Origin: Pedobacter changchengzhani
GTDB taxonomy: Bacteria; Bacteroidota; Bacteroidia; Sphingobacteriales; Sphingobacteriaceae
Length of the DNA stretch: 64,000 bases
Assembly (NCBI RefSeq): GCF_004354365.1
Contig: NZ_SJCY01000006.1
Location: 124,001-188,000, forward strand
Direction of reading: 5' to 3'
In this document: positions 54,265-62,747 of the stretch, one piece after another
Numbering within the stretch: position 1 is the stretch's first letter
Layout: every line of letters starts with the position of its first letter
Notes under the pieces: generated by a model
Seen by the model: the letters and a program-made list of their open reading frames with translations, nothing else
The model's database searches: none
What the model was told of the DNA's origin: nothing
Translations under genes and position numbers: made by a program

Positions 54265-54746
54265 AATTTAAGTCTATTGTGCCAGTAAGCAATATTTTTT
54301 TCTTTGTAACTCCACTTTTTTTCTTGTTAACAATTTACTTATACAGGGAGATCAACATTACTGCTCTTTTATTTAATTTTTTATTGGGAATAGCTATTTT
54401 TTATGTAATGTTTGCACGTTTCGGTTGTAATGTACTAATCAAAAATAACGAAATGAGCATAATTTATTTTATGCCGTGGCGAAAAAAAATGGAAGTGAAC
54501 CTCAATAATTATAAATGCTTGAGTTATGGAAGAAGTTTCTATTCTCTTTCGTTAAACAACAGGCTTGGATATTTTTCGCTGTTTAGGATTTGTTATGATG
54601 TCCTTATCTTAACTAATGATGAAAAAAAAATAGAAATTAAAATAAACACTATGATGTTTGGCTTTATGAAGATGATTTCGTTTCTAAAAAATAAGATAGG
54701 ACTAAAAGAAACAAAACCAAGTATCTCAAAAGAAATTATTTGGTGA
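54234..54746 (+). CDS. Unknown membrane protein, possible immunity protein
   Basis: 170 residues with two adjacent membrane segments (IFFFVTPLFFLLTIYL and ALLFNFLLGIAIFYVMF), then a mostly beta cytosolic part (MEVNLNNYKCLSYGRSFYSLSLNNRLGYF...) resembling a small PH-like domain. No family recognised. Its start lies inside the orphan frame upstream, which suggests translational coupling in the past. Could be an immunity protein left with a toxin fragment or just an unrelated small membrane protein. Confidence 0.6.
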   Translation: MPKNSTIQPLKFKSIVPVSNIFFFVTPLFFLLTIYLYREINITALLFNFLLGIAIFYVMFARFGCNVLIKNNEMSIIYFMPWRKKMEVNLNNYKCLSYGRSFYSLSLNNRLGYFSLFRICYDVLILTNDEKKIEIKINTMMFGFMKMISFLKNKIGLKETKPSISKEIIW

Positions 54747-54868
54747 TGATATCCGCTGCCCAACAAAAGAAAGTAGGTTACTGAAAGCTGTTTGCTGTTG
54801 AAAAAAAAGATAAAACTCTATTGTTATTAGTAGGGAATAGACCATATAAAATTTACAAGAATCAAATT

Positions 54869-55678
54869 ATGTTCAAATTAGAAAACTTTAAAAATACCGA
54901 TTCGGGAAATTTCTTTTTAATGGCTGGTCCTTGTGCCATCGAAAGTGAAGAAATGGCTTTTAGAATTGCAGAAAAAATTGTTGGCATAACTACTAAATTG
55001 AAAATTCCATATATTTTTAAAGGTTCATATCGCAAGGCGAATAGGAGTAAAGGAAGCTCTTTTACTGGTATTGGTGATGAAAAAGCTTTAAAAATTTTAG
55101 AAAAAGTTGGCCGTGAATTTGGTGTGCCAACTGTAACTGATATACATGAAAGTAAGGAAGCCGCAATGGCTGCAGCTTATGTTGATGTGTTACAAATTCC
55201 AGCTTTTTTATGCAGACAGACGGATTTGTTAATTGCGGCAGCAGAAACGGGAAAAGTGGTTAATGTAAAAAAGGGTCAGTTTCTTTCTGCCGGATCAATG
55301 AAATTTGCTGTCGAAAAAATTAAGGAAGCCGGAAATGATAAAGTAATTTTAACCGACAGAGGCAACACTTTTGGTTACCAAGATTTAATAGTTGATTATA
55401 GGGGTTTGCCTGAAATGCAAAGTTTTGGTGTGCCAGTGGTGATGGATTGCACACACTCGCTTCAACAACCAAACCAAAGTAGTGGCGTAACCGGAGGAAA
55501 ACCAGCATTAATTTTAACCATCGCGAAAGCGGCAATTGCCGTTGGTGCCGATGGTTTATTTATCGAAACGCATCCCGATCCAAAAAATGCAAAATCAGAT
55601 GGCGCCAACATGCTACATTTAGATTTGCTCGAAGAAACGTTGGAGAAATTGATCAGAATTAGACAAGCAATTTTATAA
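54869..55678 (+). CDS. kdsA: 3-deoxy-8-phosphooctulonate (Kdo-8-P) synthase
   Basis: 269 residues from the ATG at 54869, which begins MFKLENFKNTDSGNFFLMAGPCAIES, the normal family start; the longer frame from 54821 adds unrelated residues. Other motifs: FKGSYRKANRS, TDIHESKEA, DVLQIPAFLCRQTDLL, VNVKKGQFLS, DCTHSLQQPN and IETHPDP. It joins phosphoenolpyruvate and arabinose-5-phosphate, the product of KdsD in this window. The stop abuts the next start with no gap. Confidence 0.95.
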   Translation: MFKLENFKNTDSGNFFLMAGPCAIESEEMAFRIAEKIVGITTKLKIPYIFKGSYRKANRSKGSSFTGIGDEKALKILEKVGREFGVPTVTDIHESKEAAMAAAYVDVLQIPAFLCRQTDLLIAAAETGKVVNVKKGQFLSAGSMKFAVEKIKEAGNDKVILTDRGNTFGYQDLIVDYRGLPEMQSFGVPVVMDCTHSLQQPNQSSGVTGGKPALILTIAKAAIAVGADGLFIETHPDPKNAKSDGANMLHLDLLEETLEKLIRIRQAIL

Positions 55679-56398
55679 ATGAGCGATAAAAAGAACGTAT
55701 TTCTGACTGCAGAATGGCGAAAACTCGCACTTGCGCAATATGCTGTGGAAAAAGAAATTCTTTTAAAGTATTTGCCTCCTCATACAGAATTAGATGATTG
55801 GCAGGGAAAATACTACGTTAGCTTAGTTGGTTTTATGTTTCTTGATGTAAAACTTATGGGCATTAGCATTCCCTTCCACACCAATTTTGAAGAAGTAAAT
55901 CTTCGTTTTTATGTTAAATATAAAGAAGAAGGTATTTGGAAAAGAGGTGCTGTTTTTATAAGTGAAATTGTGCCCTTGCCTGCCATCACTTTTGTAGCCA
56001 ATACAATTTACAAAGAAAAGTACCAAACCTTACCCATGAAACATGTTTGGAATAAGAATGCTGAAGAGTTGATCGTTGAATATTTGTGGAAAAATTCAAG
56101 GTGGAATAAATTTGCAATTACATCTTCCCCACAAATTGAACCAATGGCGCTAGGAAGTGAAGAAGAGTTTATTACCGAGCACTACTGGGGTTATACCAAA
56201 ATTGGACCTAATAAAACATCAGAATATGGGGTTGAACACCCACGTTGGGAAGTTTACCCGGTTAAAGAATATACAATTGATCTTGATTTTGGCGAAAACT
56301 ATGGAAAGGATTTCGAATTTTTAAACAACAGGAAACCAGATTCAGTATTTTTAGCCGAAGGTTCAGAAATTCGGGTAATGAAAGGTAAGAAGTTTTAA
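55679..56398 (+). CDS. DUF2071 (YqjF-like) protein
   Basis: 239 residues: FLTAEWRKLALAQYAVEKEILLKYLPPHTELDDWQGKYYVSLVGFMFLDVKLMGISIPFHTNFEEVNLRFYV is the typical DUF2071 opening. Soluble, beta-rich. It starts at the base after the kdsA stop, so it is co-transcribed with it, although a link to Kdo is not known. Function unknown. Confidence 0.86.
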   Translation: MSDKKNVFLTAEWRKLALAQYAVEKEILLKYLPPHTELDDWQGKYYVSLVGFMFLDVKLMGISIPFHTNFEEVNLRFYVKYKEEGIWKRGAVFISEIVPLPAITFVANTIYKEKYQTLPMKHVWNKNAEELIVEYLWKNSRWNKFAITSSPQIEPMALGSEEEFITEHYWGYTKIGPNKTSEYGVEHPRWEVYPVKEYTIDLDFGENYGKDFEFLNNRKPDSVFLAEGSEIRVMKGKKF

Positions 56399-56478
56399 AA
56401 TACAATACCAAAATTTTACCCACAATGGTACAGGAATCTCAAAGTAAACTATAATAAAAAACGATATAATGCAGGTAA

Positions 56479-56895
56479 TTAAATCCTATGATTATCTGCA
56501 CGCCAATTTTTAACCGATTTTTTAATATCATCAGCCGAAAGTTTTTCTGTAATTGCGCGTTGCACCAACAACAAATACTCTTCATCGCTTGCGAAACGTA
56601 AAGCTAAAATTTGGCTCATCGTCATTTCATTCGGAAACGATTTACCTGCCATAATAAAATATCTTAATTTTTCTTCGGCTCTTGCTGCTCTGTCTTGTGC
56701 TTTTAAAGCATACGTCCGTGCAAAATAGGTTGCAAATAAAATTAAAATAAAAGCAACAGCTAATAAACCAGTTATCATGCTAGGGTTTTGGAAAAAAGTA
56801 ACAATCGAAGTAATGATACCAATTAAAATTATTGGCATAGTTATAAAATGAAATGTTTTATGAAAGCGTTTGTGGTTTAAATAGTTTTGAGTCAT
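56479..56895 (-). CDS. Small two-pass membrane protein, DUF6526-like
   Basis: 138 residues: two membrane segments (FITMPIILIGIITSIVTFF and MITGLLAVAFILILFATYFA), then a soluble tail with ALKAQDRAARAEEKLRYF and FASDEEYLLLVQRA. The A-Q-D-R-A-x-R-A-E-E stretch is the signature I associate with DUF6526. Follows the OmpA-type gene by 7 bases, so likely an operon. Function unknown. Confidence 0.75.
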   Translation of the reverse strand: MTQNYLNHKRFHKTFHFITMPIILIGIITSIVTFFQNPSMITGLLAVAFILILFATYFARTYALKAQDRAARAEEKLRYFIMAGKSFPNEMTMSQILALRFASDEEYLLLVQRAITEKLSADDIKKSVKNWRADNHRI

Positions 56896-56902
56896 ATTAT
56901 TT

Positions 56903-58789
56903 TTAAATTTTTGTTATGATAAATGATGTTCTGCGGTTAATTTTTCTTCCTAATTCAGTTAAATTATCAGCAACCGGCTTGCTTGCACCAAAGCCTTTAA
57001 AGGTAAGTCTTTTTGCGTCAACATCGTTTTTAATTAAATAATTATAAACTGCATTGGCTCTATTGAACGATAATTTTTCATTCAGTTTATCATCCCCAAC
57101 GTTATCTGTAAAACCTTGAATCTCGATATTAACTTTTTCATTCTCATTTAAAAAGTTCACTAAAATATCTAATTCTTTTATTGATGCAGGCAGTAAATTA
57201 AACTTGTTGGTATCAAAAAAAATGTTTTTTAAAGTAACATTTCCACCCGCTTTAATTTTCTCAATGTCCACTTCGATGATGTACGGCTTATTAATGTCGC
57301 TCATTTTAACATCATAATTATCCGAGAAAAATAAATAACCTACCGCACTAATATTAAATAAATAATTACCACCCAAAGGCAAAACGGCTAAAAACTCACC
57401 GGTTTTTTCATCCGTATAATCATCAAAAACGGTTTTATTTGTGTTTAAATCAATCACCTGAACATTACTTTCGATTGTTTTTTTAGAGTCTTTATCCTTT
57501 ACAATCCCTTTAACGTAAGTAATTTTTGCTGGCTTTGCCTCATCGGGAATGCCAAAACAATAAATATCCTGACCACCAAAACCTCCTGCTAAGTTAGAAG
57601 AGAATAAACCCAAATTACCATCTGCACTTACCGCAAGGCCACTCTCATTTTCGAAAGAATTAATCGGAAAACCAATATTTACTGGTTTTTGCCAATTTCC
57701 ACGATCATCTAATCTGCTGAAATAAATATCTTTGTTACCAAACCCAGGCCATCCTGCTGATGAAAAATATAATGTTTTACCATCTGCATGGAGAAAAGGT
57801 GTATTTTCATCGTAAGCAGTATTAATATTTGGACCTAAGTTTACTGCTTCCCCCCATTTTGCATCATCAGAAATGGTACTTTTCCAAATGTCGTAACCGC
57901 CAAATCCGCCTGGCCTGTTGCTCACGAAGAAAAGTGTTTTTCCATCCGGACTTATCGCTGGTTGCGAATCCCAATATTCGGTATTCACTGGCGCACCAAC
58001 ATTGTAAGGATCTCCCCATTCTTCGCCCTCTTTACGCGAAACATAAATATCACAACGGCCTAATCCATCCGGACGATTGCAACCCGTAAAGAATAAGTAT
58101 TTTCCATCAGGAGAAATAGTTTGCGCACCTTCGTTATACCTAACCGTATTTATTTTACCCAATAAAGGTGTGGCTAAAGTCCATTCATTGTTTTTAAATT
58201 TCGAAGTCCAAAAATCTTCGTTGCTATTTATTTGTCGCGTAAAGATTAACGTTTCTCCATCGGCAGTTAAAGCAGGAAAATATTCAGAATCGGATGTGTT
58301 GATATGCTCACCCAAATTTTTAGGCGTATATTTAACGGGTTTCTTTATCGATTCAGCAGCAAAATCGCAGTCTAAAATATATTTTTTTGTTTGCTTTGTT
58401 TTCTCTACAGAAGAATCTAAAATCAAAAATTGTTCGAAATCTTGCTTTGCTTTTAAAAAATCAGTCGTGGCAAATTCCATTTCAGCCAGATAATAATAAA
58501 TATCTGAATGTACATTTTTACTGATTGAGATGGTTTTAAAATAGTATTCTTTAGCTTTTTGATAGTCTTTTTGAGCCCGATAGATGTGCCCTAAAGATAT
58601 TAAGGCAAGTTGAAAATCAGGATCTAATTGTACAGCATCAATTAAAAGTGGTAAAGCATTTGCATAATCTTGCTGTTGAACATACGGAAAGGCTTTTTCG
58701 TATTGACTTTGTGCTTTTTTGCTCGAAGAGTTTTGAGCAAAGCTATAAACACAAATCAAGTTAAAAAATAAGAGCATCCAATATTTCAT
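56903..58789 (-). CDS. OmpA-family protein with TPR and PD40-like repeats
   Basis: 628 residues. Signal peptide MKYWMLLFFNLICVYSFA; TPR units (35-145); five or so PD40-like beta-propeller repeats, each with a core like ISPDGKYLFFTGCN, PAISPDGKTLFFVSNRPGGFGGYDIW; a carboxypeptidase-regulatory-like domain; and a C-terminal OmpA peptidoglycan-binding domain with NLLPASIKELDILV, IQGFTDNVG and FNRANAVYNYL. Outer-membrane or periplasmic, binding cell wall. Similar proteins are common in Bacteroidota, some linked to gliding or secretion. Confidence 0.92.
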   Translation of the reverse strand: MKYWMLLFFNLICVYSFAQNSSSKKAQSQYEKAFPYVQQQDYANALPLLIDAVQLDPDFQLALISLGHIYRAQKDYQKAKEYYFKTISISKNVHSDIYYYLAEMEFATTDFLKAKQDFEQFLILDSSVEKTKQTKKYILDCDFAAESIKKPVKYTPKNLGEHINTSDSEYFPALTADGETLIFTRQINSNEDFWTSKFKNNEWTLATPLLGKINTVRYNEGAQTISPDGKYLFFTGCNRPDGLGRCDIYVSRKEGEEWGDPYNVGAPVNTEYWDSQPAISPDGKTLFFVSNRPGGFGGYDIWKSTISDDAKWGEAVNLGPNINTAYDENTPFLHADGKTLYFSSAGWPGFGNKDIYFSRLDDRGNWQKPVNIGFPINSFENESGLAVSADGNLGLFSSNLAGGFGGQDIYCFGIPDEAKPAKITYVKGIVKDKDSKKTIESNVQVIDLNTNKTVFDDYTDEKTGEFLAVLPLGGNYLFNISAVGYLFFSDNYDVKMSDINKPYIIEVDIEKIKAGGNVTLKNIFFDTNKFNLLPASIKELDILVNFLNENEKVNIEIQGFTDNVGDDKLNEKLSFNRANAVYNYLIKNDVDAKRLTFKGFGASKPVADNLTELGRKINRRTSFIITKI

Positions 58790-58824
58790 AACAATTACAT
58801 TTGGTTACAACTAATTTAAACTAA

Positions 58825-59448
58825 TTATGGAATATTAAGGAATTTATGCGTTTGTAAAGAAATTTCCCACTTTGGGTTTGCCATTACATACTCGATAATT
58901 AGGGGTGTTATCTCTTTTGATTTTGACCATTCTGGCTGAAGATATAGCTTGCAAGTTGGCGAAACCATTGCGGCATATTCTTCGGCCCACTTAAAATCAC
59001 TTTTATTAAAAACAATAACTTTTAATTCATGTGCAAAGGGCGTAATATCTGGCCGTGGTGCTTTAAACTTTTTTGGAGATAAACAAATCCAATCCCAATC
59101 GCCAGACAGCGGATATGCGCCAGAGGTTTCTATAAAAGTTAAAATTCCTTTTTCCTTAAGCTTCTTTGTTAAATAATCTAAATTATAAATTAAAGGTTCG
59201 CCACCTGTAATTACCACCGCTTTACCCGGAAATTTATCTGCATTTTCTACAATTACATCCGAAGAAGTTAGTGGATGCATTTCTGCGTCCCAGCTTTCCT
59301 TTACATCACACCAATGACAACCTACATCGCAACCGCCAAGTCTAATAAAATAGGCAGCTTTGCCTGTATTAAATCCTTCGCCCTGTATGGTATAAAATTC
59401 TTCCATTAAAGGAAGCAGTGTGCCGTTTTCTGGTATTTCTTGTTTCAT
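58825..59448 (-). CDS. queE: 7-carboxy-7-deazaguanine synthase
   Basis: 207 residues, radical-SAM enzyme. The [4Fe-4S] motif is CDVGCHWCDVKESWD (C-x3-C-x2-C), within FYTIQGEGFNTGKAAYFIRLGGCD; also VITGGEPLIYN and FIETSGAYPL. It makes the deazaguanine core for queuosine. No other queuosine genes adjoin. Complete. Confidence 0.93.
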   Translation of the reverse strand: MKQEIPENGTLLPLMEEFYTIQGEGFNTGKAAYFIRLGGCDVGCHWCDVKESWDAEMHPLTSSDVIVENADKFPGKAVVITGGEPLIYNLDYLTKKLKEKGILTFIETSGAYPLSGDWDWICLSPKKFKAPRPDITPFAHELKVIVFNKSDFKWAEEYAAMVSPTCKLYLQPEWSKSKEITPLIIEYVMANPKWEISLQTHKFLNIP

Positions 59449-59556
59449 TTTTGAGGTTGCAAATATCCTAAAAAAATATGGTGTAGTTGTTCTAACTTTA
59501 AAATATAAATGTAAAGATGAAATACGGCTGATATTTATTTGATTAATTTAGCAATT

Positions 59557-59892
59557 ATGAAATGGAGTAAAGTGCTAAACAGCGTACAAATTCCCGCAAT
59601 TGGCGATATTAAAACTGCTGAGATTGCGGGTAAACAAATTTGTATTATAAATGATGAAGGAAAAATTATAGCCACTCAATCTACTTGCCCGCATGCTGGT
59701 GGACATTTTAGCGGTGGCTGGTGCAAAAACGGACATCTAATTTGCCCCGTGCATAGATGGGAATATGATTTAAAAACTGGAAGAGGAGCCGAAGGTCAGG
59801 GCGATTATATAGATATTTATGCAACCGAAATTCGAGAAGATGGATTGTATATTGGATTTGAAGAAAGCTGGTGGAGTAAGTTGTGGGGGTAA
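59557..59892 (+). CDS. Rieske [2Fe-2S] ferredoxin-type protein
   Basis: 111 residues from the ATG at 59557 (MKWSKVLNSVQIP). Cluster ligands: CPHAGGHFSGG (C-x-H) and CPVHRWEYDLKTG (C-x2-H). No membrane anchor, so a soluble electron carrier or a small subunit of an oxygenase-like system. No oxygenase gene is near. Divergent from queE. Confidence 0.9.
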   Translation: MKWSKVLNSVQIPAIGDIKTAEIAGKQICIINDEGKIIATQSTCPHAGGHFSGGWCKNGHLICPVHRWEYDLKTGRGAEGQGDYIDIYATEIREDGLYIGFEESWWSKLWG

Positions 59893-59919
59893 AATAGTTC
59901 AGAAAAAAATATTGGGGGC

Positions 59920-59985
59920 GTTTTAACACGCTGTCCGCTTTATCTTTTTGGCAGAAAAAGCCAAAAAGGATGCCGCTTCCATCGT
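59920..59985. repeat. Hairpin-bearing intergenic sequence
   Basis: CTTTTTGGC (59944-59952) and GCCAAAAAG (59960-59968) form a perfect 9-bp stem between convergent genes; it can end transcription both ways. The surrounding words CGCTGTCCGCTTTATC and GGATGCCGCTTCCATC resemble a repeat I associate with Sphingobacteriaceae genomes; this is recalled, not tested. Confidence 0.5.
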
Positions 59986-60010
59986 TAACGCACATATTAG
60001 CTAACGTAAA

Positions 60011-60433
60011 TTAATTCAATAAATATTTTTTAAAAAACTCCTTACAATTTAAAACCTCAATATCCGAAAAGTAGAAATCTTCAATATCTTCGGTAATAAT
60101 GCATTTACAATTTTGCTGCTTTGCTGCGTAATATTCAAGTCCATCTTCAAAATCGTGTATTTTCTTATTCAATAAGGTATCAGCAACACCTTTTGAAGAA
60201 TTTTCTGCAATTTTAATATGCTGGCAAATTAAATCTATCTTTTGTTTAGCAAGTGCTGAACTATGTTTTTTTTCGGCAAAATAAAAGGCAATAGCCAGAC
60301 AAAGAGGAGAGGTATAAACCTCAAATTTTGGGTGCGAAGCTAGACTTAAAATCCGAGAGGAATACGTGAATAGCGGATATTCTTTATTTAATACAGAAAC
60401 CAACACATTGGCATCTAAAAATATGCTTATCAT
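60011..60433 (-). CDS. PIN-domain toxin (VapC-like)
   Basis: 140 residues. PIN acidic residues: Asp in ISIFLDANVLVSVLN (residue 7), Glu/Asp around FEDGLEYYAA, and Asp in CIITEDIEDFYFSDIEVL. Predicted Mg-dependent RNase, toxin of a type II pair. The start lies 3 bases after the upstream DUF6364 gene, typical of antitoxin-toxin order. Target RNA unknown. Confidence 0.88.
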   Translation of the reverse strand: MISIFLDANVLVSVLNKEYPLFTYSSRILSLASHPKFEVYTSPLCLAIAFYFAEKKHSSALAKQKIDLICQHIKIAENSSKGVADTLLNKKIHDFEDGLEYYAAKQQNCKCIITEDIEDFYFSDIEVLNCKEFFKKYLLN

Positions 60434-60436
60434 CGA

Positions 60437-60697
60437 TTATTTTTTAGATGCGAAAAATTCATCCTTTGACGATTTACGTGAAGTTTTAGCTGATTTTTTA
60501 TATTCAATTTCGCCTTCAGCAACCATGTTTACCCAATCGGTAATCGGGTAATCTTCTAACGATTTATATTCGGTAGCCGTAACTTGCGTTAGTAAGTGTT
60601 CTATCAACCGAGATAGGCTAATATTGTTATCAGACGCGTATTTTTTCGCCCTAGTAACAATATCTTGGTTGAAACTTAAAGTGAGTTTTGCGTCCAT
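60437..60697 (-). CDS. DUF6364-type antitoxin
   Basis: 86 residues. AKLTLSFNQDIVTRAKKYASDNNISLSRLIEHLL is a ribbon-helix-helix-like DNA-binding N-terminus as in DUF6364; the C-terminus (YKKSAKTSRKSSKDEFFASKK) is the flexible part that would wrap the PIN toxin. First gene of the pair, and expected to repress it. A -7 box TATCTTTG lies 20 bases upstream. Confidence 0.87.
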   Translation of the reverse strand: MDAKLTLSFNQDIVTRAKKYASDNNISLSRLIEHLLTQVTATEYKSLEDYPITDWVNMVAEGEIEYKKSAKTSRKSSKDEFFASKK

Positions 60698-60716
60698 AGC
60701 TATTTTAATTTATAAC

Positions 60717-60724
60717 CAAAGATA
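60717..60724 (-). promoter_or_regulatory. -7 box TATCTTTG of the DUF6364/PIN operon
   Basis: Exact TAnnTTTG on the minus strand, 19 bases before the antitoxin ATG. Confidence 0.45.
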
Positions 60725-60854
60725 CATGAATTACGTGTAATAAAAAAATATTTTACGTACAAAATTGAGTAGTGAGAAATAAATTTAATTTTGAGTATTA
60801 AGGATAAACGAGCAAAGAACAACGATACAAGGGCAAAACATTCTATATTTTTTA

Positions 60855-60916
60855 TTTTAGGCTTTAGGCTTTAGTCTTTAGTCTTTCTGCTTTGGTCTTT
60901 AATCTTTACGCTTTAA
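60855..60916 (+). repeat. Heptamer tandem repeat
   Basis: About eight imperfect copies of a 7-base unit near CTTTAGK (GGCTTTAGGCTTTAGTCTTT ...), lying against and slightly into the folD 3' end. Slippage-prone. Confidence 0.75.
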
Positions 60917-61794
60917 GAATAAATTTCTTTCCTTGCCGATGCCAATGTATTTTTCAATAAGCCCACAATTGTCATTAAACCAACTCCACCAGGAACAGGC
61001 GTAATAAACGAAGATTTCGGAGCTACATTTTCAAAATCTACATCGCCGAAAAGTTTAAAACCAGATTTTGTTTCTGTAGAAGTTTCTCGGTTTATACCCA
61101 CATCAATTATAATTGCACCAGTTTTTACCATATCGGCAGTCACAAAATTCTTTTTACCAATAGCCGCAATAATAATATCGGCTTGTAAAATTTGAGTTTT
61201 TAAATCTTTAGTACGAGAATGGGTTAGTGTAACCGTACAATTGCCAGGATTTGTATTGCGGGCCATTAAAATACTCATCGGGCTACCCACAATATTGCTT
61301 CTACCTACTACAACACAGTGCATGCCGGTAGTATCAATATTATATTCTTGCAACATCAACAAAATACCATAAGGTGTGGCGGGAATAAAGCAGGGCAGAT
61401 TACGCATCATCCTACCCAGGTTTACAGGGTGAAAACCATCTACATCTTTTCGGTAATCAATTTTTTCCGTTACTTTTTCAGGATCGATATGTTTTGGTAA
61501 AGGCAGTTGCACAATTAAACCGTCAACACCGGCGTCTTGATTAATTTCTTCAATTTTGGCTAATAATGCTGCTTCAGTTACCGAATTATCATATCTATAA
61601 AGCGAAGATTTAAACCCAACCTTTTCGCAGTTTTTCATTTTACTTGCAACATAAGTTTCGCTTCCACCGTCGTTGCCAACTAAAATAGCCACTAAATGAG
61701 GCTTTCTTCCGCTTTTGGCCAAAAATTCTGCAGCTTCTTCGGCTATTTGAAGTTTAATTTTTTCTGAGGTCGATTTTCCGTCTAACAGTTGCAT
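60913..61794 (-). CDS. folD: Methylenetetrahydrofolate dehydrogenase/cyclohydrolase
   Basis: 293 residues. [65 protein letters not shown] (NADP site) and [15 protein letters not shown] are all present. It interconverts one-carbon tetrahydrofolates. Downstream of the glycosyltransferase by 20 bases on the same strand. Confidence 0.95.
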   Translation of the reverse strand: MQLLDGKSTSEKIKLQIAEEAAEFLAKSGRKPHLVAILVGNDGGSETYVASKMKNCEKVGFKSSLYRYDNSVTEAALLAKIEEINQDAGVDGLIVQLPLPKHIDPEKVTEKIDYRKDVDGFHPVNLGRMMRNLPCFIPATPYGILLMLQEYNIDTTGMHCVVVGRSNIVGSPMSILMARNTNPGNCTVTLTHSRTKDLKTQILQADIIIAAIGKKNFVTADMVKTGAIIIDVGINRETSTETKSGFKLFGDVDFENVAPKSSFITPVPGGVGLMTIVGLLKNTLASARKEIYS

Positions 61795-61814
61795 ATTCTA
61801 ATCTTTTGTAAGTT

Positions 61815-62747
61815 TTAAATCACAAATTTATATAATTCTTTTTCCGAAAAGTTTTCTTCGGGTAATAAGTTTGGGTTTTGTTTTGCGATGCCAATTTTTT
61901 GGTTAACGTTTAACAACATTGTTAAAGGTTTATTGCCATAAAACGCTGCCCACTGGCTAAACGTACTTGGTGGGCCAATAATTGCATCGCATTTTGCTAA
62001 CAAATATAAATCGATAATAAAATGTCGGGGTTCAACTATTACATCCAAACCCGCAAATTTATCAATTTCAACCATATCATTACTTGTAATCAAAAATACG
62101 CAAGTTTTTCCAATTGCCGAATATTCACTTTTTAGGGCGTGCATCCAGCTTGCGTAATTTTCATCAGTAAAAAACCATTTTCCGTTTGCAAACTCTTTGT
62201 AATCGCCACGGCGAATATGAACTCCAATTACAACATCTGCCTTTATTTTTACCTCGTTAGCAATGCGATTAATTTCAGTTTGATATGGTTTTACTGGCGT
62301 AAAAAATTTACAAATCGTTTCACGGTGTTTACGTAGGTTTTGCAAATCTCTAAACATCCAACCTTGGGCTAAAATAACCTTATTTTGTGCGTCGGCTACA
62401 AAGTTGGAGTCGTTTAAATCAAATATCTTTTGTGTAATATCGTTACTAAAATTGGTATGGTAAAATTTTTTCAGCGTTGGCGTTTTACCAAATCTTCGGT
62501 GTGTAAAAGTAAACCAATTTTTAAAAACATTACTGTAAAGGTGATCTAACTTATAAGAAAAAGAGCGCTTAATCGTTATTGGATATCCATCAAAATAGTT
62601 ATGGTCAGTTGCTTCAAAATACGATTTATACTTGTAAAACCCAATGTTTACCAGCTTGTATTTGTAGGTTAAACTATTGGCAATAAAACTCGAAAAGCCA
62701 AATAACCTATTGCATAACTGCGAACTCTGACTATTAATGATGACCAT
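61815..62747 (-). CDS. GT11-like (alpha-1,2-fucosyltransferase-type) glycosyltransferase
   Basis: 310 residues. The family motif VIGVHIRRGDYKEF (about residue 173) and the late GPPSTFSQWAAFYGNKP resemble GT11 enzymes, which use GDP-fucose; GDP-mannose from ManC is the precursor of that donor. The ATG directly follows the lepA stop without a gap. The N-terminus is less typical of GT11, so the sugar is uncertain. Confidence 0.78.
   Translation of the reverse strand: MVIINSQSSQLCNRLFGFSSFIANSLTYKYKLVNIGFYKYKSYFEATDHNYFDGYPITIKRSFSYKLDHLYSNVFKNWFTFTHRRFGKTPTLKKFYHTNFSNDITQKIFDLNDSNFVADAQNKVILAQGWMFRDLQNLRKHRETICKFFTPVKPYQTEINRIANEVKIKADVVIGVHIRRGDYKEFANGKWFFTDENYASWMHALKSEYSAIGKTCVFLITSNDMVEIDKFAGLDVIVEPRHFIIDLYLLAKCDAIIGPPSTFSQWAAFYGNKPLTMLLNVNQKIGIAKQNPNLLPEENFSEKELYKFVI

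Noticed and set aside
54821..54868. Longer N-terminus of KdsA
   Set aside because: Family members begin close to MFKLENF; the extra residues have no match and no ribosome site.
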